Below are positions 26,694 to 35,674 of a stretch of DNA of 64,000 nt, piece after piece. The DNA lies in contig NZ_SOHH01000075.1 of the NCBI RefSeq assembly GCF_004403515.1, forward strand, positions 1 through 64,000, in the 5' to 3' direction. The DNA is from Cryobacterium fucosi. GTDB lineage: Bacteria; Actinomycetota; Actinomycetes; Actinomycetales; Microbacteriaceae. A program made the position numbers and the translations under genes. Positions within the stretch are counted from its first letter, which is position 1; each line of letters starts with the position of its first letter. The notes beneath the pieces are model-generated. The model worked only from the letters and a program-made list of their open reading frames with translations. It made no database searches and was not told where the DNA came from.

Positions 26694-28184
26694 ATGGTCA
26701 ATGCCGATCCGCTCCTCCGTTCCGCCCTCTCAGCGCCCCCGCCGGCCGAGCATGGGCTTGACGCCCTCACGCTCGGGCGGCGCATCCGTGAACTGCGCAC
26801 GGGAAGAAGGATGACCCTCGACAGTCTCGCTGCGGCCATCGACCGGGCCCCGTCGCAGGTCTCGATGATCGAGAACGGCAACCGGGAGCCGCGCCTGTCG
26901 ATGCTGCGCACGATCGCCACCGCCCTCGGCACCACCGTCGACGATCTCCTGAAACCCGAGGCCCCCTCCGCGCGGGCCGCGCTGGAGATCGCCGTCGAAC
27001 GCGCCCAGCGCGGCCCGGTCTTCACGGCCCTCGGTCTGGCGAAAATCCGGGTCAGCCGGGCAACCAGTGATGAGACGCTGCAGACGATCCTCACCCTGCA
27101 CCATGAGATCGAGCGGTTGCACCGCGAACGGGCGGCCACCCCGGAGGAGGCCAGGCGGGCCAACGCGCAACTGCGGGCGACGATGCGCGCCAGGGACAAC
27201 TATTTCCCGGAGCTCGAGGAACAGGCGCTCGAGCTCCTCACCGCAGTCGGCCACTCCGGCGGACCGGTGTCGCACCAGGTGGTCGCCGATATGGCGACCC
27301 ACCTCGGCTATTCGCTGCACTACGTCGGCGACCTGCCGCATTCGACCAGGTCGGTCACCGACAAGCGCAATGGCCGGATCTACCTGCCGACCGCCCAGTC
27401 CGCCTCCCGGGACTCACGCACCCCCATCCTGCAGGCGTTCGCGAGCCTGCTCTGCGGACACGACGAACCAGGAAACTACGCGGATTTTCTCCGCCAGCGG
27501 GTGGAGACGAACTACCTGACCGCGGCCATCCTGTTGCCGGAGAAGGACACCGTGCGGTTGTTGACCGAGGCGAAGAACCTGCGGCGCATCTCGATGGAAG
27601 ACCTGCGGGACGCCTTCTCGGTGTCGTACGAGACGGCCGCACACCGGTTCACGAACCTCGCCACGGCCCGGCTGGGCATCCCCGTGCATTTCATGAAGGT
27701 GCACGAGTCCGGCACGATCATCAAGGCCTACGAGAACGACTCGGTGCGTTTCCCCAGCGACGCTCTCGGCGCGGTCGAGGGCACCACCGTGTGCCGCAGC
27801 TGGACCGCTCGAACTGTTTTCGACGTGCCCGACCGGTTCAGCCCCTGGTACCAGTACACCGACACGCCGAGCGGTACCTTCTGGTGCACCTCACGGATCG
27901 AGAAGGCGAAGGAGGGCGAGTACTCGGTGAGCGTCGGAGTGCCGTTCGAGCATGTGAAATGGTTCCGCGGCCGCGAGACCACCAACCGCGCCGTGTCCCG
28001 CTGCCCTGACGAGTCGTGCTGCCGTCGCGCCCCCGACGACCTGGCCACCCGCTGGGCCGGCCAGTCCTGGCCCGCCGCGCGCACCCCGACGAGCCTGCTC
28101 GCCGCGCTGCCCACCGGCACCTTCCCCGGCGTCGACCAGACCGAGGTCTACCAGTTCCTCGAGACTCACTCGCCCACGCACTGA
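26694..28184 (+). CDS. ramB: RamB-like XRE/short-chain fatty acyl regulator
   Basis: A 496-residue regulator of the RamB/ScfR family. An N-terminal Xre helix-turn-helix (about 27-82: LGRRIRELRTGRRMTLDSLAAAIDRAPSQVSMIENG) is followed by an IrrE/ImmA-like domain and the C-terminal DUF2083-type part with a Cys-rich CPDESCCRRAP segment. In Corynebacterium glutamicum RamB represses acetate and glyoxylate genes including aceA and aceB. Here it is divergent from aceB, which strongly supports the same role. ATG 26694 follows GACGAT by five bases, with no Shine-Dalgarno. Confidence 0.88.
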   Translation: MVNADPLLRSALSAPPPAEHGLDALTLGRRIRELRTGRRMTLDSLAAAIDRAPSQVSMIENGNREPRLSMLRTIATALGTTVDDLLKPEAPSARAALEIAVERAQRGPVFTALGLAKIRVSRATSDETLQTILTLHHEIERLHRERAATPEEARRANAQLRATMRARDNYFPELEEQALELLTAVGHSGGPVSHQVVADMATHLGYSLHYVGDLPHSTRSVTDKRNGRIYLPTAQSASRDSRTPILQAFASLLCGHDEPGNYADFLRQRVETNYLTAAILLPEKDTVRLLTEAKNLRRISMEDLRDAFSVSYETAAHRFTNLATARLGIPVHFMKVHESGTIIKAYENDSVRFPSDALGAVEGTTVCRSWTARTVFDVPDRFSPWYQYTDTPSGTFWCTSRIEKAKEGEYSVSVGVPFEHVKWFRGRETTNRAVSRCPDESCCRRAPDDLATRWAGQSWPAARTPTSLLAALPTGTFPGVDQTEVYQFLETHSPTH

Positions 28185-28274
28185 CCTCGGCAAGGCGCCA
28201 AGCATCCGTCATCCGGGCTGAGGCTGGTGAGTGGCGCTTCGCGGCGCGGGCAACAGATCCCGGCCACACAAACC

Positions 28275-28305
28275 GCCTCAGGCCTCCCGGGTGATCGCCA
28301 CCGTG
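28275..28305. repeat. 31-bp direct repeat, copy at MFS breakpoint
   Basis: Thirty of 31 bases match 28798-28828, the 3-prime end of the transglutaminase gene (both begin GCCTCAGGCCTCCCGGGTGA). The intact MFS-like reading frame begins inside this copy. Confidence 0.8.
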
Positions 28306-28629
28306 CCGGGCCTGCAGATGCGGGTCCTCAGCCACGCCAGCGCGACCTCGACCCTGGCCTCGGGCGCCAACATCGCCGCGTTCAACCTCGGCAACGCGCT
28401 CGGCGCCTGGCTCGGCGGGCTGACCATCACGGTCGGGCTCGGCTACACCTCGCCGATCTGGGCCGGCGCCGGCGTCACGGTGCTCGGGCTCGCGGTCCTG
28501 CTCGCCGCGGCCCGCGGTGCCCGCCGCCTGGCATCCGTCGCCCGCCCGGCGACTCCCGGCACCGGCGGCAACACGGATGCCGGCCCCGCGCTCGACTGGG
28601 AACCCGCGCCGGAAACCGCCCGGGTCTGA
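28288..28629 (+). pseudogene. C-terminal remnant of an MFS (DHA1) transporter
   Basis: The frame reads VPGLQMRVLSHASATSTLA, then NIAAFNLGNALGAWLGGLTI, and two hydrophobic helices, which is the last third of a DHA1-family drug or sugar efflux permease. About 110 codons remain of an expected 400, and the N-terminal ten helices are absent. No start signal suits the fragment. The 5-prime breakpoint coincides with a copy of the transglutaminase gene end (28275-28305), pointing to illegitimate recombination. Expected non-functional. Confidence 0.82.
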
Positions 28630-28639
28630 CCTGCCTCCT

Positions 28640-28736
28640 GTGGCCAATTCAGGAGTACTCCCTGCCCCGCCGGCAGCATCCCGCGGACCAGTGCGGCGGA
28701 TGCGCGTCGCCGGCCCGGATCTCCTGAATTGGCCAC
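28640..28736. repeat. Class A palindromic element, copy 4 (variant)
   Basis: GTGGCCAATTCAGGAG (28640-28655) is exactly complementary to 28721-28736. It differs from copies 1-3 in CCAATTC for CGAATTC but keeps AATTCAGGAGTAC. It sits between the MFS remnant and the convergent transglutaminase gene. Confidence 0.82.
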
Positions 28737-28797
28737 GGGGGCGGCGCGCCCCCGGACGAAAGGGCGAGGGGCGCAGGGGCGGAAGGGTGGCGCGGCA

Positions 28798-28828
28798 GCC
28801 TCAGGCCTCCCGGGTGATCTCCACCGTG
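28798..28828. repeat. 31-bp direct repeat, copy in transglutaminase gene
   Basis: The partner of 28275-28305; it covers the stop codon and last codons of the transglutaminase-family gene. Confidence 0.8.
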
Positions 28829-29646
28829 ACGAAGAGCTCGGAGCCGAACGGGCCGGCGAACACACCGCGCAGCGGAGGCACGTCGTCGTAGTCGCGGCCC
28901 CGGCCGACCGAGACGTGGCGGTCGCCGATCCCGATCGAGTTGGTCGGGTCGAAGCCGCGCCAATCGCCGCAGAACCATTCGACCCAGGCATGGGATTCGC
29001 CGGTCACGGTCTCGCCGATCCCGGCATCCGGCCTGGGGTGAAGGTAACCGGAGACGTAGCGTGCGGGGATGCCGACCGAGCGAAGCGCGCCGAGCGCGAT
29101 GTGGGTGATGTCCTGGCACACCCCGCGCTTGTCGGCCCACGCCTCCGCGGCGGTGGAGTGAACGCCGGTGACGCCCTGCACATACTGCATCCGGTCGCCG
29201 ATGGCCGTGCAGATTTCCAGCGCGGCGTCGCACGGGCTCTCGTGGCGGGACACGATCTCGGCGGCCAGGGCCTGCAGATCGGCGGGCGGCTCGGTGAGCC
29301 CGGTCTGCCGGGAATGCTCTACCGTCGCGGTGCTGCGCACGGCGGTCGAGGCCAGCTCGGCCCAGCGCATCGGATGGGCCAGGTGGGTGAGCGGCCGCAC
29401 CTCGACCAGGCTGGTGGCCGTGAGGGTGAGCTCGGCGTGCGGAGTGAGCACCTCGAACGACGACACCTGGGTGCCCCAGTAGTCGATGTAGTGGTGGTTG
29501 CTCGACACCGGCGAGATCTCGAGGTTGGAGTACAACACCAGCTGCTCGGCTGAGCTGACCGGCAGCATCCTGGCCTCGTTGTAGGAGGCACCCACTTCGC
29601 CCTGGTAGCGGTAGCCGGTGCGGTGCCGGATCCGGAGCCTGTTCAC
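28801..29646 (-). CDS. Transglutaminase-like cysteine protease-fold protein
   Basis: A 281-residue member of the bacterial transglutaminase-like family. N-terminal beta domain (RIRHRTGYRYQGEVGASYNEARMLP) and a papain-like core with the complete triad: Cys177 in KRGVCQDITH, His219 in GESHAWVEW and Asp233 in GFDPTNS. Probably hydrolyses or ligates an isopeptide-type bond. GTG start overlapping the alpha-E stop by four bases, so it is the third gene of the ATP-grasp/alpha-E/transglutaminase operon. This trio is conserved in many bacteria, was discussed as a peptide amidoligase system, and lacks a firmly known product. Confidence 0.9.
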   Translation of the reverse strand: MNRLRIRHRTGYRYQGEVGASYNEARMLPVSSAEQLVLYSNLEISPVSSNHHYIDYWGTQVSSFEVLTPHAELTLTATSLVEVRPLTHLAHPMRWAELASTAVRSTATVEHSRQTGLTEPPADLQALAAEIVSRHESPCDAALEICTAIGDRMQYVQGVTGVHSTAAEAWADKRGVCQDITHIALGALRSVGIPARYVSGYLHPRPDAGIGETVTGESHAWVEWFCGDWRGFDPTNSIGIGDRHVSVGRGRDYDDVPPLRGVFAGPFGSELFVTVEITREA

Positions 29647-30572
29647 GAGGCCTCCCCCGTCCAGGTCGGCACGGTGCTGGTCGGGAAGTACCGCTCTCCG
29701 ATGGCCTCCGAGGCGGTGCTCGTGGCCTCCTGCACGATGTCCATCTGGTGCGGCAGATCACTCAGGATGTCCATGATCGGCCGGTATTCGAGCTGGCTGC
29801 GGATCTGCCCCAGCACCCGCTGCGCCCGGCCGGACACTCCGACCCGGCCAGTTCGAGGCTCCATCTCGCGCAGGCACTGCTCGGCGCGGGACACGGAGAA
29901 CACGATCGACCGCGGGAACAGCCGGTCCAGCAGCAGGAACTCCGCCGCATTCCGCGCCGACGGCACACCGCGGTAGGTGCGCAGGTACGATTCGTAGGCG
30001 CCGCAGGAGCGCAGGATCGTGGTCCAGGACGGCCCGCTCGTCTCGGTCAGCGACCGGGTCGCCAGCAGCCGGGCGGTCATATCCGCCTGCTCGAGGCTGC
30101 GGCCGAGGTTGAAGAAGTGCCAGGCCTCGTCGCGGCTGACCCCGGACTCCACGATTCCCACGGCGAGCGCGGCGCGTTCGCGCACCCAGCCGAAGAAGTC
30201 GTGGGTCTTTTCGCTCGCCACCTTGCGCGGCATCCTGGCGCTCGTCGTGTTGAGGCACTCCCACAGCTCGGTGGGCACGATTTCCCTCGCCCGCCTCGCA
30301 TTCTCCCTGGCCGCCTTGACCGAATAGGCGATCGAGGCAGGATGCGCGCGGTCGACGGCCAGCGTCGCCAGCACGTCCTTACGGGTGAGCAGCCGGTCGG
30401 GCGGAACGTCGCTGCCCATCAGCTGCAACAACGACTGGCAGGCGATGCTCTCTTCGATCCACGGGTCTTCGAGCAGGAGCTGCAGGTGCACGTCCAGGAT
30501 CCGGGCCGTGCCGTCGCTGCGCTCGATGTAGCGTCCGATCCAGAACAGGCTTTCCGCGATACGGCTCAACAT
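29643..30572 (-). CDS. Alpha-E domain protein (DUF403)
   Basis: A 309-residue, almost entirely helical cytosolic protein of the alpha-E family; it opens MLSRIAESLFWIGRYIERSDGTARILDVH, the hallmark block, and contains ARENARRAREIVPTELWECLN. No catalytic role is established for the family; it is always found with circularly permuted ATP-grasp and transglutaminase proteins and may serve as partner or acceptor. ATG 30572 was chosen over an upstream ATG (12 residues earlier) since AGGAAGG precedes it and the family starts here. Overlaps the ATP-grasp gene by seven bases. Confidence 0.9.
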   Translation of the reverse strand: MLSRIAESLFWIGRYIERSDGTARILDVHLQLLLEDPWIEESIACQSLLQLMGSDVPPDRLLTRKDVLATLAVDRAHPASIAYSVKAARENARRAREIVPTELWECLNTTSARMPRKVASEKTHDFFGWVRERAALAVGIVESGVSRDEAWHFFNLGRSLEQADMTARLLATRSLTETSGPSWTTILRSCGAYESYLRTYRGVPSARNAAEFLLLDRLFPRSIVFSVSRAEQCLREMEPRTGRVGVSGRAQRVLGQIRSQLEYRPIMDILSDLPHQMDIVQEATSTASEAIGERYFPTSTVPTWTGEAS

Positions 30573-32251
30573 TCCCGGACCTTCCTCTCCCCGACAGGTC
30601 GCGCGCACGCCTGTTGCTGTTGCTGTTGCTGTCGCTGTTGCTCGTTGTCGTTGAACGGCTTGTCCTGCGGTGAGTGATCGACCGCGTGCACCACCCCGGC
30701 CGAACGGACGTTCGCCGCCTGGTTCGCGACCAGCCCCTGCACGGAGCGCGCCGCCGCCTCGGCGGAGAAATCCGGTTCGGAGCCGATCACCCAGGTGTCC
30801 TTCGAACCGCCGCCCTGGCTGGAGTTGACGACGAGTTCGCCCTCGGGCAACGCCACCCGGGTGAGGCCGCCTGGCAGCACCCAGACGTCGCTGCCGTCGT
30901 TCACGGCGAACGGGCGCAGGTCTGCGTGGCGCGGGCGCAGGCCGTCTTCGACGAGGGTGGGGATGGTCGACAGCTGAACGACGGGCTGGGCTATCCAGCC
31001 GCGCGGGTCCCTGACCAGCAGCTTCCGCAGGGTCTCCAGTTCGGCAGCGGATGCCGCCGGCCCCACCACGAGCCCCTTCCCGCCCGACCCGTCGACGGGC
31101 TTGACCACGAGCTCGTCGAGCCGGTCGAGCACCTCCTCGAGGGCGAGCGGGTCCTCCAGCCGCCAGGTGTCGACGTTGGGGATGATCGCCTCCTCGCCGA
31201 GGTAGTACCTGATCAGCTCGGGCAGGTAGGTGTAGACGAGCTTGTCGTCGGCGACGCCGTTGCCCACCGCGTTGGCGATGGTGACGTTGCCGAGCCTGGC
31301 GGACATCAGGATGCCGGGCGACCCCAGCTGGGAGTCGGCGCGGAACTGCAGCGGGTCGAGGAACTCATCGTCGACCCGGCGGTAGATCACGTCGACCCGG
31401 GTCGGGCCGGCGGTGGTGCGCATCCAGACCCTGCCCCCGGAACAGAACAGGTCGCGGCCCTCGACGAGTTCGACGCCCATCAGCCGGGCCAGCAGGGTGT
31501 GCTCGAAGTATGCCGAGTTGAACACGCCGGGGGTGAGCACGACCACGTTCGGTTCGTCGATCCCGGCCGGGGCGGAGGCGCGCAGAGCCTGGAGCAGCTT
31601 GTTCGGGTAGTCCCCGACCGGGCGCACCCGCATCGACGCGAACAACTCCGGCAGGGTCTGGGCCATCACCCGCCGGTTCGAGATGACGTAGCTCACGCCG
31701 CTGGGCACCCGCACATTGTCTTCGAGCACCCGCCAGGCGCCCTTCTCGTCGCGGATGAGGTCGATCCCGGAGACCTGGATGCGCACGTTGTTCGCCGGAA
31801 CGATTCCGGCCGCCTGGCGGTGGAAGTGGTTCGAGGAGCTGATCAGCCCGGCCGGGATGACCCCGTCGTGCACCGCTGCCTGGGGACCGTAAATGTCGGC
31901 GAGGAAGGCCTCGAGCGCGAGGACGCGCTGTGTGATACCTGCCTCCACGGTGACCCATTCCTGTTGTTCGATCACCCGTGGCACGGCATCGAGCGGGAAG
32001 GGGCGTTCCTCGCCCGCGAAGTCGAAGGTCACACCCTGCGCGAGGTAGGAGGAGGCGAGGGCATCCGTTCGCCCGCGGAGTTCCTCCTGCGTCATCTGAG
32101 CCAGCGCGTGGAAGACGTCCTTGTACGCCGCGCGGGCTTCGAACGGTGTGAGTGAGGTGAGGTCGGGGAACATCTCGTCCCAGGCGCTGGGGGCGCCTCG
32201 TTCCGCCCGGAGTGCCGCGGTAGCGCCGTAGCCCGTGAACAGGTCAACCAT
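30566..32251 (-). CDS. Circularly permuted ATP-grasp protein (DUF404/DUF407)
   Basis: A 561-residue predicted ATP-dependent carboxylate-amine ligase. Core blocks FHRQAAGIVPANNVRIQVSG, RRVDDEFLDPLQFR, LVVKPVDGSGGKGLVVGP and GGLTRVALPEGELVVNSSQGGGSKDTWV are typical of the family. First gene of the trio with alpha-E and transglutaminase. The start ATG follows TACGCT plus six bases (leaderless pattern). The C-terminus beyond about residue 528 is unusual: a glutamine run QQRQQQQQQQ from a CTGTTG tract, then a short basic tail. Ligation product unknown. Confidence 0.9.
   Translation of the reverse strand: MVDLFTGYGATAALRAERGAPSAWDEMFPDLTSLTPFEARAAYKDVFHALAQMTQEELRGRTDALASSYLAQGVTFDFAGEERPFPLDAVPRVIEQQEWVTVEAGITQRVLALEAFLADIYGPQAAVHDGVIPAGLISSSNHFHRQAAGIVPANNVRIQVSGIDLIRDEKGAWRVLEDNVRVPSGVSYVISNRRVMAQTLPELFASMRVRPVGDYPNKLLQALRASAPAGIDEPNVVVLTPGVFNSAYFEHTLLARLMGVELVEGRDLFCSGGRVWMRTTAGPTRVDVIYRRVDDEFLDPLQFRADSQLGSPGILMSARLGNVTIANAVGNGVADDKLVYTYLPELIRYYLGEEAIIPNVDTWRLEDPLALEEVLDRLDELVVKPVDGSGGKGLVVGPAASAAELETLRKLLVRDPRGWIAQPVVQLSTIPTLVEDGLRPRHADLRPFAVNDGSDVWVLPGGLTRVALPEGELVVNSSQGGGSKDTWVIGSEPDFSAEAAARSVQGLVANQAANVRSAGVVHAVDHSPQDKPFNDNEQQRQQQQQQQACARPVGERKVREC
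30609..30650. repeat. CTGTTG microsatellite encoding polyglutamine
   Basis: Repeated CTGTTG units (CAACAG on the coding strand) form the 3-prime end of the ATP-grasp gene. Such tracts are prone to slippage in triplets, which here would change glutamine number without a frameshift. Confidence 0.85.
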
Positions 32252-32257
32252 GATGGG

Positions 32258-32263
32258 AGCGTA
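32258..32263 (-). promoter_or_regulatory. Putative -10 box of leaderless ATP-grasp operon
   Basis: TACGCT on the minus strand, six bases, then ATG 32251. Confidence 0.45.
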
Positions 32264-32369
32264 GCCGCACCGTGTTGCCGGAATGTTTCACGGAAACGTC
32301 GAGAGAACGGCATACAACGGTTCCCCAGTTCGGGCCCAAACGCGGGCCGGTCGCGACTACCGGTCGGAG

Positions 32370-33050
32370 CTACCGGTCGGCGTCGGCGTCGGCGACCGTC
32401 GGCGCGACGGCGTTCCGCGCCGCGAGGATGTGCGAGCGCATCGCCACCTCGGCCCAGACCGTGTCGCCGGACCGCAGGGCGGTGAGGATGTCGCGGTGGT
32501 GGTGGTTGCTCACCGCCCGGAAGCGCGCCCCGTCACGGCGGAAGTAGCTGCTCATCATGGGAACGCGGGTGACGGATGCCGCGAGCGCGATCAGCTGGGT
32601 GCTCTGGGACGCGGCCACGACGATGTGGTGGAATTCGGCGTTGAGCTCGCTGAGCCGGGAGATGCCGGCGTCGTCGGTTGCCCGCACGAACGCCTCCATC
32701 TGCTCGATCAGCACCGCGAGCCGCTCGAGGTCCGCCTCCCCGATCAGCTCCGCCGCGAGCCCGGCCGCCCGGCTCTCCAGGGTCGCCCGGAGGAAGTACG
32801 TCTCCCGGAGCGCATCGGCCGTCCAGGCGACGACGGTCGCCCCGCGATTGGGCACGAATTCGACCAGGCCGGCCTCGTCGAGCCGGCGCAGCGCCTCGCG
32901 GATGGGAGTGCGACTGACCCCGAGTTCCTCGGCCAGCGCGGCCTCGCGCAGGGTGGCGTTGGCCGGCAGGTCGCCGGAGAGGATGCGTCCGCGCAGGGTC
33001 GCGTACGTGTTCTGGCCCCCGGTCACCGCCACTTCGCCCCCAAGTCGCAC
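32370..33050 (-). CDS. GntR/FadR-family regulator (FCD domain)
   Basis: A 226-residue regulator: winged helix TLRGRILSGDLPANATLREAALAEELGVSRTPIREALRRL (about 18-57) and a helical FCD effector domain with the usual metal-binding histidines (NAEFHHIVVAAS; SNHHHRDI; AMRSHI). Lies 144 bases downstream of the glutaryl-CoA dehydrogenase gene on the same strand and may control it. The start is uncertain: GTG 33050 is used here, GTG 33032 or 33026 are alternatives. The effector, probably a carboxylic acid, is unknown. Confidence 0.87.
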   Translation of the reverse strand: MRLGGEVAVTGGQNTYATLRGRILSGDLPANATLREAALAEELGVSRTPIREALRRLDEAGLVEFVPNRGATVVAWTADALRETYFLRATLESRAAGLAAELIGEADLERLAVLIEQMEAFVRATDDAGISRLSELNAEFHHIVVAASQSTQLIALAASVTRVPMMSSYFRRDGARFRAVSNHHHRDILTALRSGDTVWAEVAMRSHILAARNAVAPTVADADADR

Positions 33051-33194
33051 AACGCTAGAACCTCACTATGGCACAACCGCCAGCGCAGGACAGTTCGGCC
33101 TGGTCTGCCCCGAGCGCGGCGGCAAGCGCCCGGAGCCGGCCGGCGCGCTCCCGGCCCGGTCCCGGCGCGCTCCCGGCGCGGTCATGCCCGCTGC

Positions 33195-34391
33195 TCAGGC
33201 GAATGCGTTCAGGCCGGTCAACGCCCGGCCGAGAACAAGCTGATGGATCTCATCCGTGCCCTCGTAGGTACGCACGGACTCGAGGTTCGCCATGTGCCGC
33301 ATCACCGGGAACTCGCTGGTGATGCCGTCCCCGCCGAGGATCGTGCGCGCCTCACGTGCGATCAGGATCGCCTCGCGCACGCTGTTGAGCTTGCCGACGC
33401 TGATCTGCGCCGGGGTGAGCGCGCCGCGTTCCTTGAGCCGGCCGAGGTGCAGGGCGAGCAGCACTCCCTTCTCGTACTCCACGAACATGTCGGCCAGCTT
33501 GGCCTGGATGAGCTGGGTGGCGCCGATCGGTTTGCCGAACACCTCGCGGGTCTGCGAGCGCCCGATCGCCGCGTCCAGGCAGCTGCGGGCGGCGCCCATC
33601 GCCCCCCAGACGATGCCGAATCGGGCCTCGTTCAGGCAGCCGAACGGCCCGGAGAGCCCCCGGGCGCCGGGGAGGATCGCGTCGCCCGGCACGCGCACCG
33701 CGTCGAATTCGACGTCACATTGGATCGACGCGCGCATCGAGAGCTTGTTGTCGATCGGCGTCGCCGTGAACCCGGGCGTCCCGGTCGGCACGAGGAAGCC
33801 GCGCACGCCCTCGGACGTCTCTGCCCAGACCACCGCGACGTCGGCGATGCTGGCCAGGCCGATCCAGCGCTTGGAGCCGTCGAGCACCCAGTCGTCGCCG
33901 TCCCGGCGGGCCGTGGTCTTCATCGACGCCGGGTCGCTGCCGCCGGTCGGCTCGGTGAGCGCGAAGCAGCCGACGAGCTCGCCCGCGGCCATTCCGGGCA
34001 GCCACCGCTGCTTCTGCTCCTCGGTGCCGTACTTGTGGATGGCGGACATGGCGAGTGAGCCCTGCACCGACACGAAGGTGCGCCAGCCGCTGTCCGCGGC
34101 CTCCAGTTCGAGGCAGACCAGGCCGTAGCTCACCGCCCCCGCGCCGGCACAGCCGTAACCGTCGAGGTGCATGCCGAGGAAGCCGGCCGCGCCGAGTTCG
34201 GCGACCAGCTCCACCCGGAATCGCTTGTCCTCGAAGTCCTGCTCGATGGCGGGCAGGATGCGGTTGGTCGCGAACGCGCGGGCCTTCCGGGCCCAGGCGA
34301 TCTCGTCGGCCTCGAGCAGGTCGTCGAGATCGAAGACGGCGTCCACGAGGGGGCTGTGGACGAGCGGGGTGGGGCGGCCTGAGGCGGTCAC
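33195..34391 (-). CDS. gcdH: Glutaryl-CoA dehydrogenase-like acyl-CoA dehydrogenase
   Basis: A 398-residue flavoenzyme. Blocks match glutaryl-CoA dehydrogenases: LTEPTGGSDPASMKTTARRDGDDWVLDGSK, FGKPIGATQLIQAKLADM and the catalytic Glu377 in RTYEGTDEIHQLVLGRALTG. It would oxidise and decarboxylate glutaryl-CoA to crotonyl-CoA in the degradation of glutarate, lysine or cadaverine. GTG start with AAAGGA upstream. It follows the family III CoA-transferase by 17 bases; together they fit glutarate activation and oxidation. General acyl-CoA dehydrogenase is the fallback call. Confidence 0.88.
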   Translation of the reverse strand: MTASGRPTPLVHSPLVDAVFDLDDLLEADEIAWARKARAFATNRILPAIEQDFEDKRFRVELVAELGAAGFLGMHLDGYGCAGAGAVSYGLVCLELEAADSGWRTFVSVQGSLAMSAIHKYGTEEQKQRWLPGMAAGELVGCFALTEPTGGSDPASMKTTARRDGDDWVLDGSKRWIGLASIADVAVVWAETSEGVRGFLVPTGTPGFTATPIDNKLSMRASIQCDVEFDAVRVPGDAILPGARGLSGPFGCLNEARFGIVWGAMGAARSCLDAAIGRSQTREVFGKPIGATQLIQAKLADMFVEYEKGVLLALHLGRLKERGALTPAQISVGKLNSVREAILIAREARTILGGDGITSEFPVMRHMANLESVRTYEGTDEIHQLVLGRALTGLNAFA

Positions 34392-34408
34392 GAGTGTCCT
34401 TTACGGTG

Positions 34409-35674
34409 TCAGCGGAACGGGGTCAGCAGAACGGTGTCCGGGGGAACGGTGTCCGGGCGGAGCCAGCCGGCGCCGTCGTGCTCGCCGAGCCGCGGCGGCG
34501 GCAGGCGGTAGGCGGCAGGCCGGCCAGCGAGGTGGATGGGGTTGGCAACCTGGCGGCTGCCGGACACCTCGACCACCGGGGCAAGCCCCAGCGCGGCGGC
34601 GAAGGCCAAGGCCTCGTCGATGGTGTTGACCAGGCCGGCCGGCACCCCGGCATCCGTCAGCGTGCCGACCCACTCGGCGGCCGGCTGCGCGCGCAGGAGA
34701 CGCTCGAGCAGCGTCTTCAGCTCGGCCCGGTGCCGCACGCGGGCGGTGTTGCCCTCGAAGCGCGGGTCGGCGGCCAGCTCCGGCGCCCCGAGCAGGCGCA
34801 CGAGGGTGCGGAACTGGCGGTCGTTGCCCACGGCGAGCACGAGCGGCCGGTCCTGCCCGGCGAAGAGTTCGTATGGCGCGATGCTCGGGTGCGCGTTGCC
34901 CATTCGGGCCGGCGGCCGACCGGTGGCCAGGGTGCCGGCGGCCTGATTGGTGAGCGCGGAGAGCAGGGTTCCCATCAGGTCGACCTCGACCCTCTCGCCG
35001 GTCGGGGACGCGGCGCCGGCGGCGGAGCGGGCGGCATCACGGGCCCGGAGCGCGAGCAGGATGCCGCTGAGCGCGTTCAGCCCGGCGAGCACGTCGACGA
35101 GGGCCACGCCGACCTTGCTCGGTGCGCCGTCGGGGGCGCCCGTCACGCTCATCAGGCCGCCGACGGCCTGCACCAGCAGGTCGTAGCCGGGCAACCGGGC
35201 GCCCGCGCCGCCGCCGAACCCGGTGATCGAGCAGTAGACCACCCCCGGATTGGCCCTCGCCACGGCGTCGAAGCCCAGCCCGAACCGGTCGAGCACCCCC
35301 GGCCGGAAATTCTCGACGACGACATCCGCCGTCTCGGCCAGGCGCCGGGCGGCGGCGAGGCCGGCCGGGGTGGCCAGGTCGCAGACGATCGCGCGCTTGT
35401 TCCGGTTCACCGACCCGAAGTAGGTGGACTCCCCCTGCGCGTCCACCGGCGGCAGCCACTGCCGGGTGTCGTCTCCCTGCGGGCTCTCGATCTTGATCAC
35501 GTCCGCGCCGAAGTCCGCGAGCATCATGGTGGCGTACGGTCCGGCGAGCACGCGGGAGAAATCGGCGACCCGAACCCCGGCCAACGGGCCGTCCTGCCCG
35601 TGCGTCCCCTGCAGCAATCGCCCACCTCGGTCCCGGTTCCACGACGGATCACCGAGCACCGGCAATGGTCGCAC
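34409..35674 (-). CDS. Family III (CaiB/BaiF) CoA-transferase
   Basis: A 421-residue CoA-transferase. N-terminal LAGVRVADFSRVLAGPYATMMLADFGADVIKIE, then VVENFRPGVLDRFGLG and the catalytic aspartate in LPGYDLLVQAVGGLMS. With glutaryl-CoA dehydrogenase 17 bases downstream it most likely moves CoA from succinyl-CoA to glutarate. GTG 35674 lies eight bases after TAGGAT and could be leaderless; TTG 35617, preceded by GAGGTGGG, is an alternative that would shorten the protein by 19 residues. Divergent from the GntR-Cache-aldehyde dehydrogenase genes. Confidence 0.85.
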   Translation of the reverse strand: MRPLPVLGDPSWNRDRGGRLLQGTHGQDGPLAGVRVADFSRVLAGPYATMMLADFGADVIKIESPQGDDTRQWLPPVDAQGESTYFGSVNRNKRAIVCDLATPAGLAAARRLAETADVVVENFRPGVLDRFGLGFDAVARANPGVVYCSITGFGGGAGARLPGYDLLVQAVGGLMSVTGAPDGAPSKVGVALVDVLAGLNALSGILLALRARDAARSAAGAASPTGERVEVDLMGTLLSALTNQAAGTLATGRPPARMGNAHPSIAPYELFAGQDRPLVLAVGNDRQFRTLVRLLGAPELAADPRFEGNTARVRHRAELKTLLERLLRAQPAAEWVGTLTDAGVPAGLVNTIDEALAFAAALGLAPVVEVSGSRQVANPIHLAGRPAAYRLPPPRLGEHDGAGWLRPDTVPPDTVLLTPFR

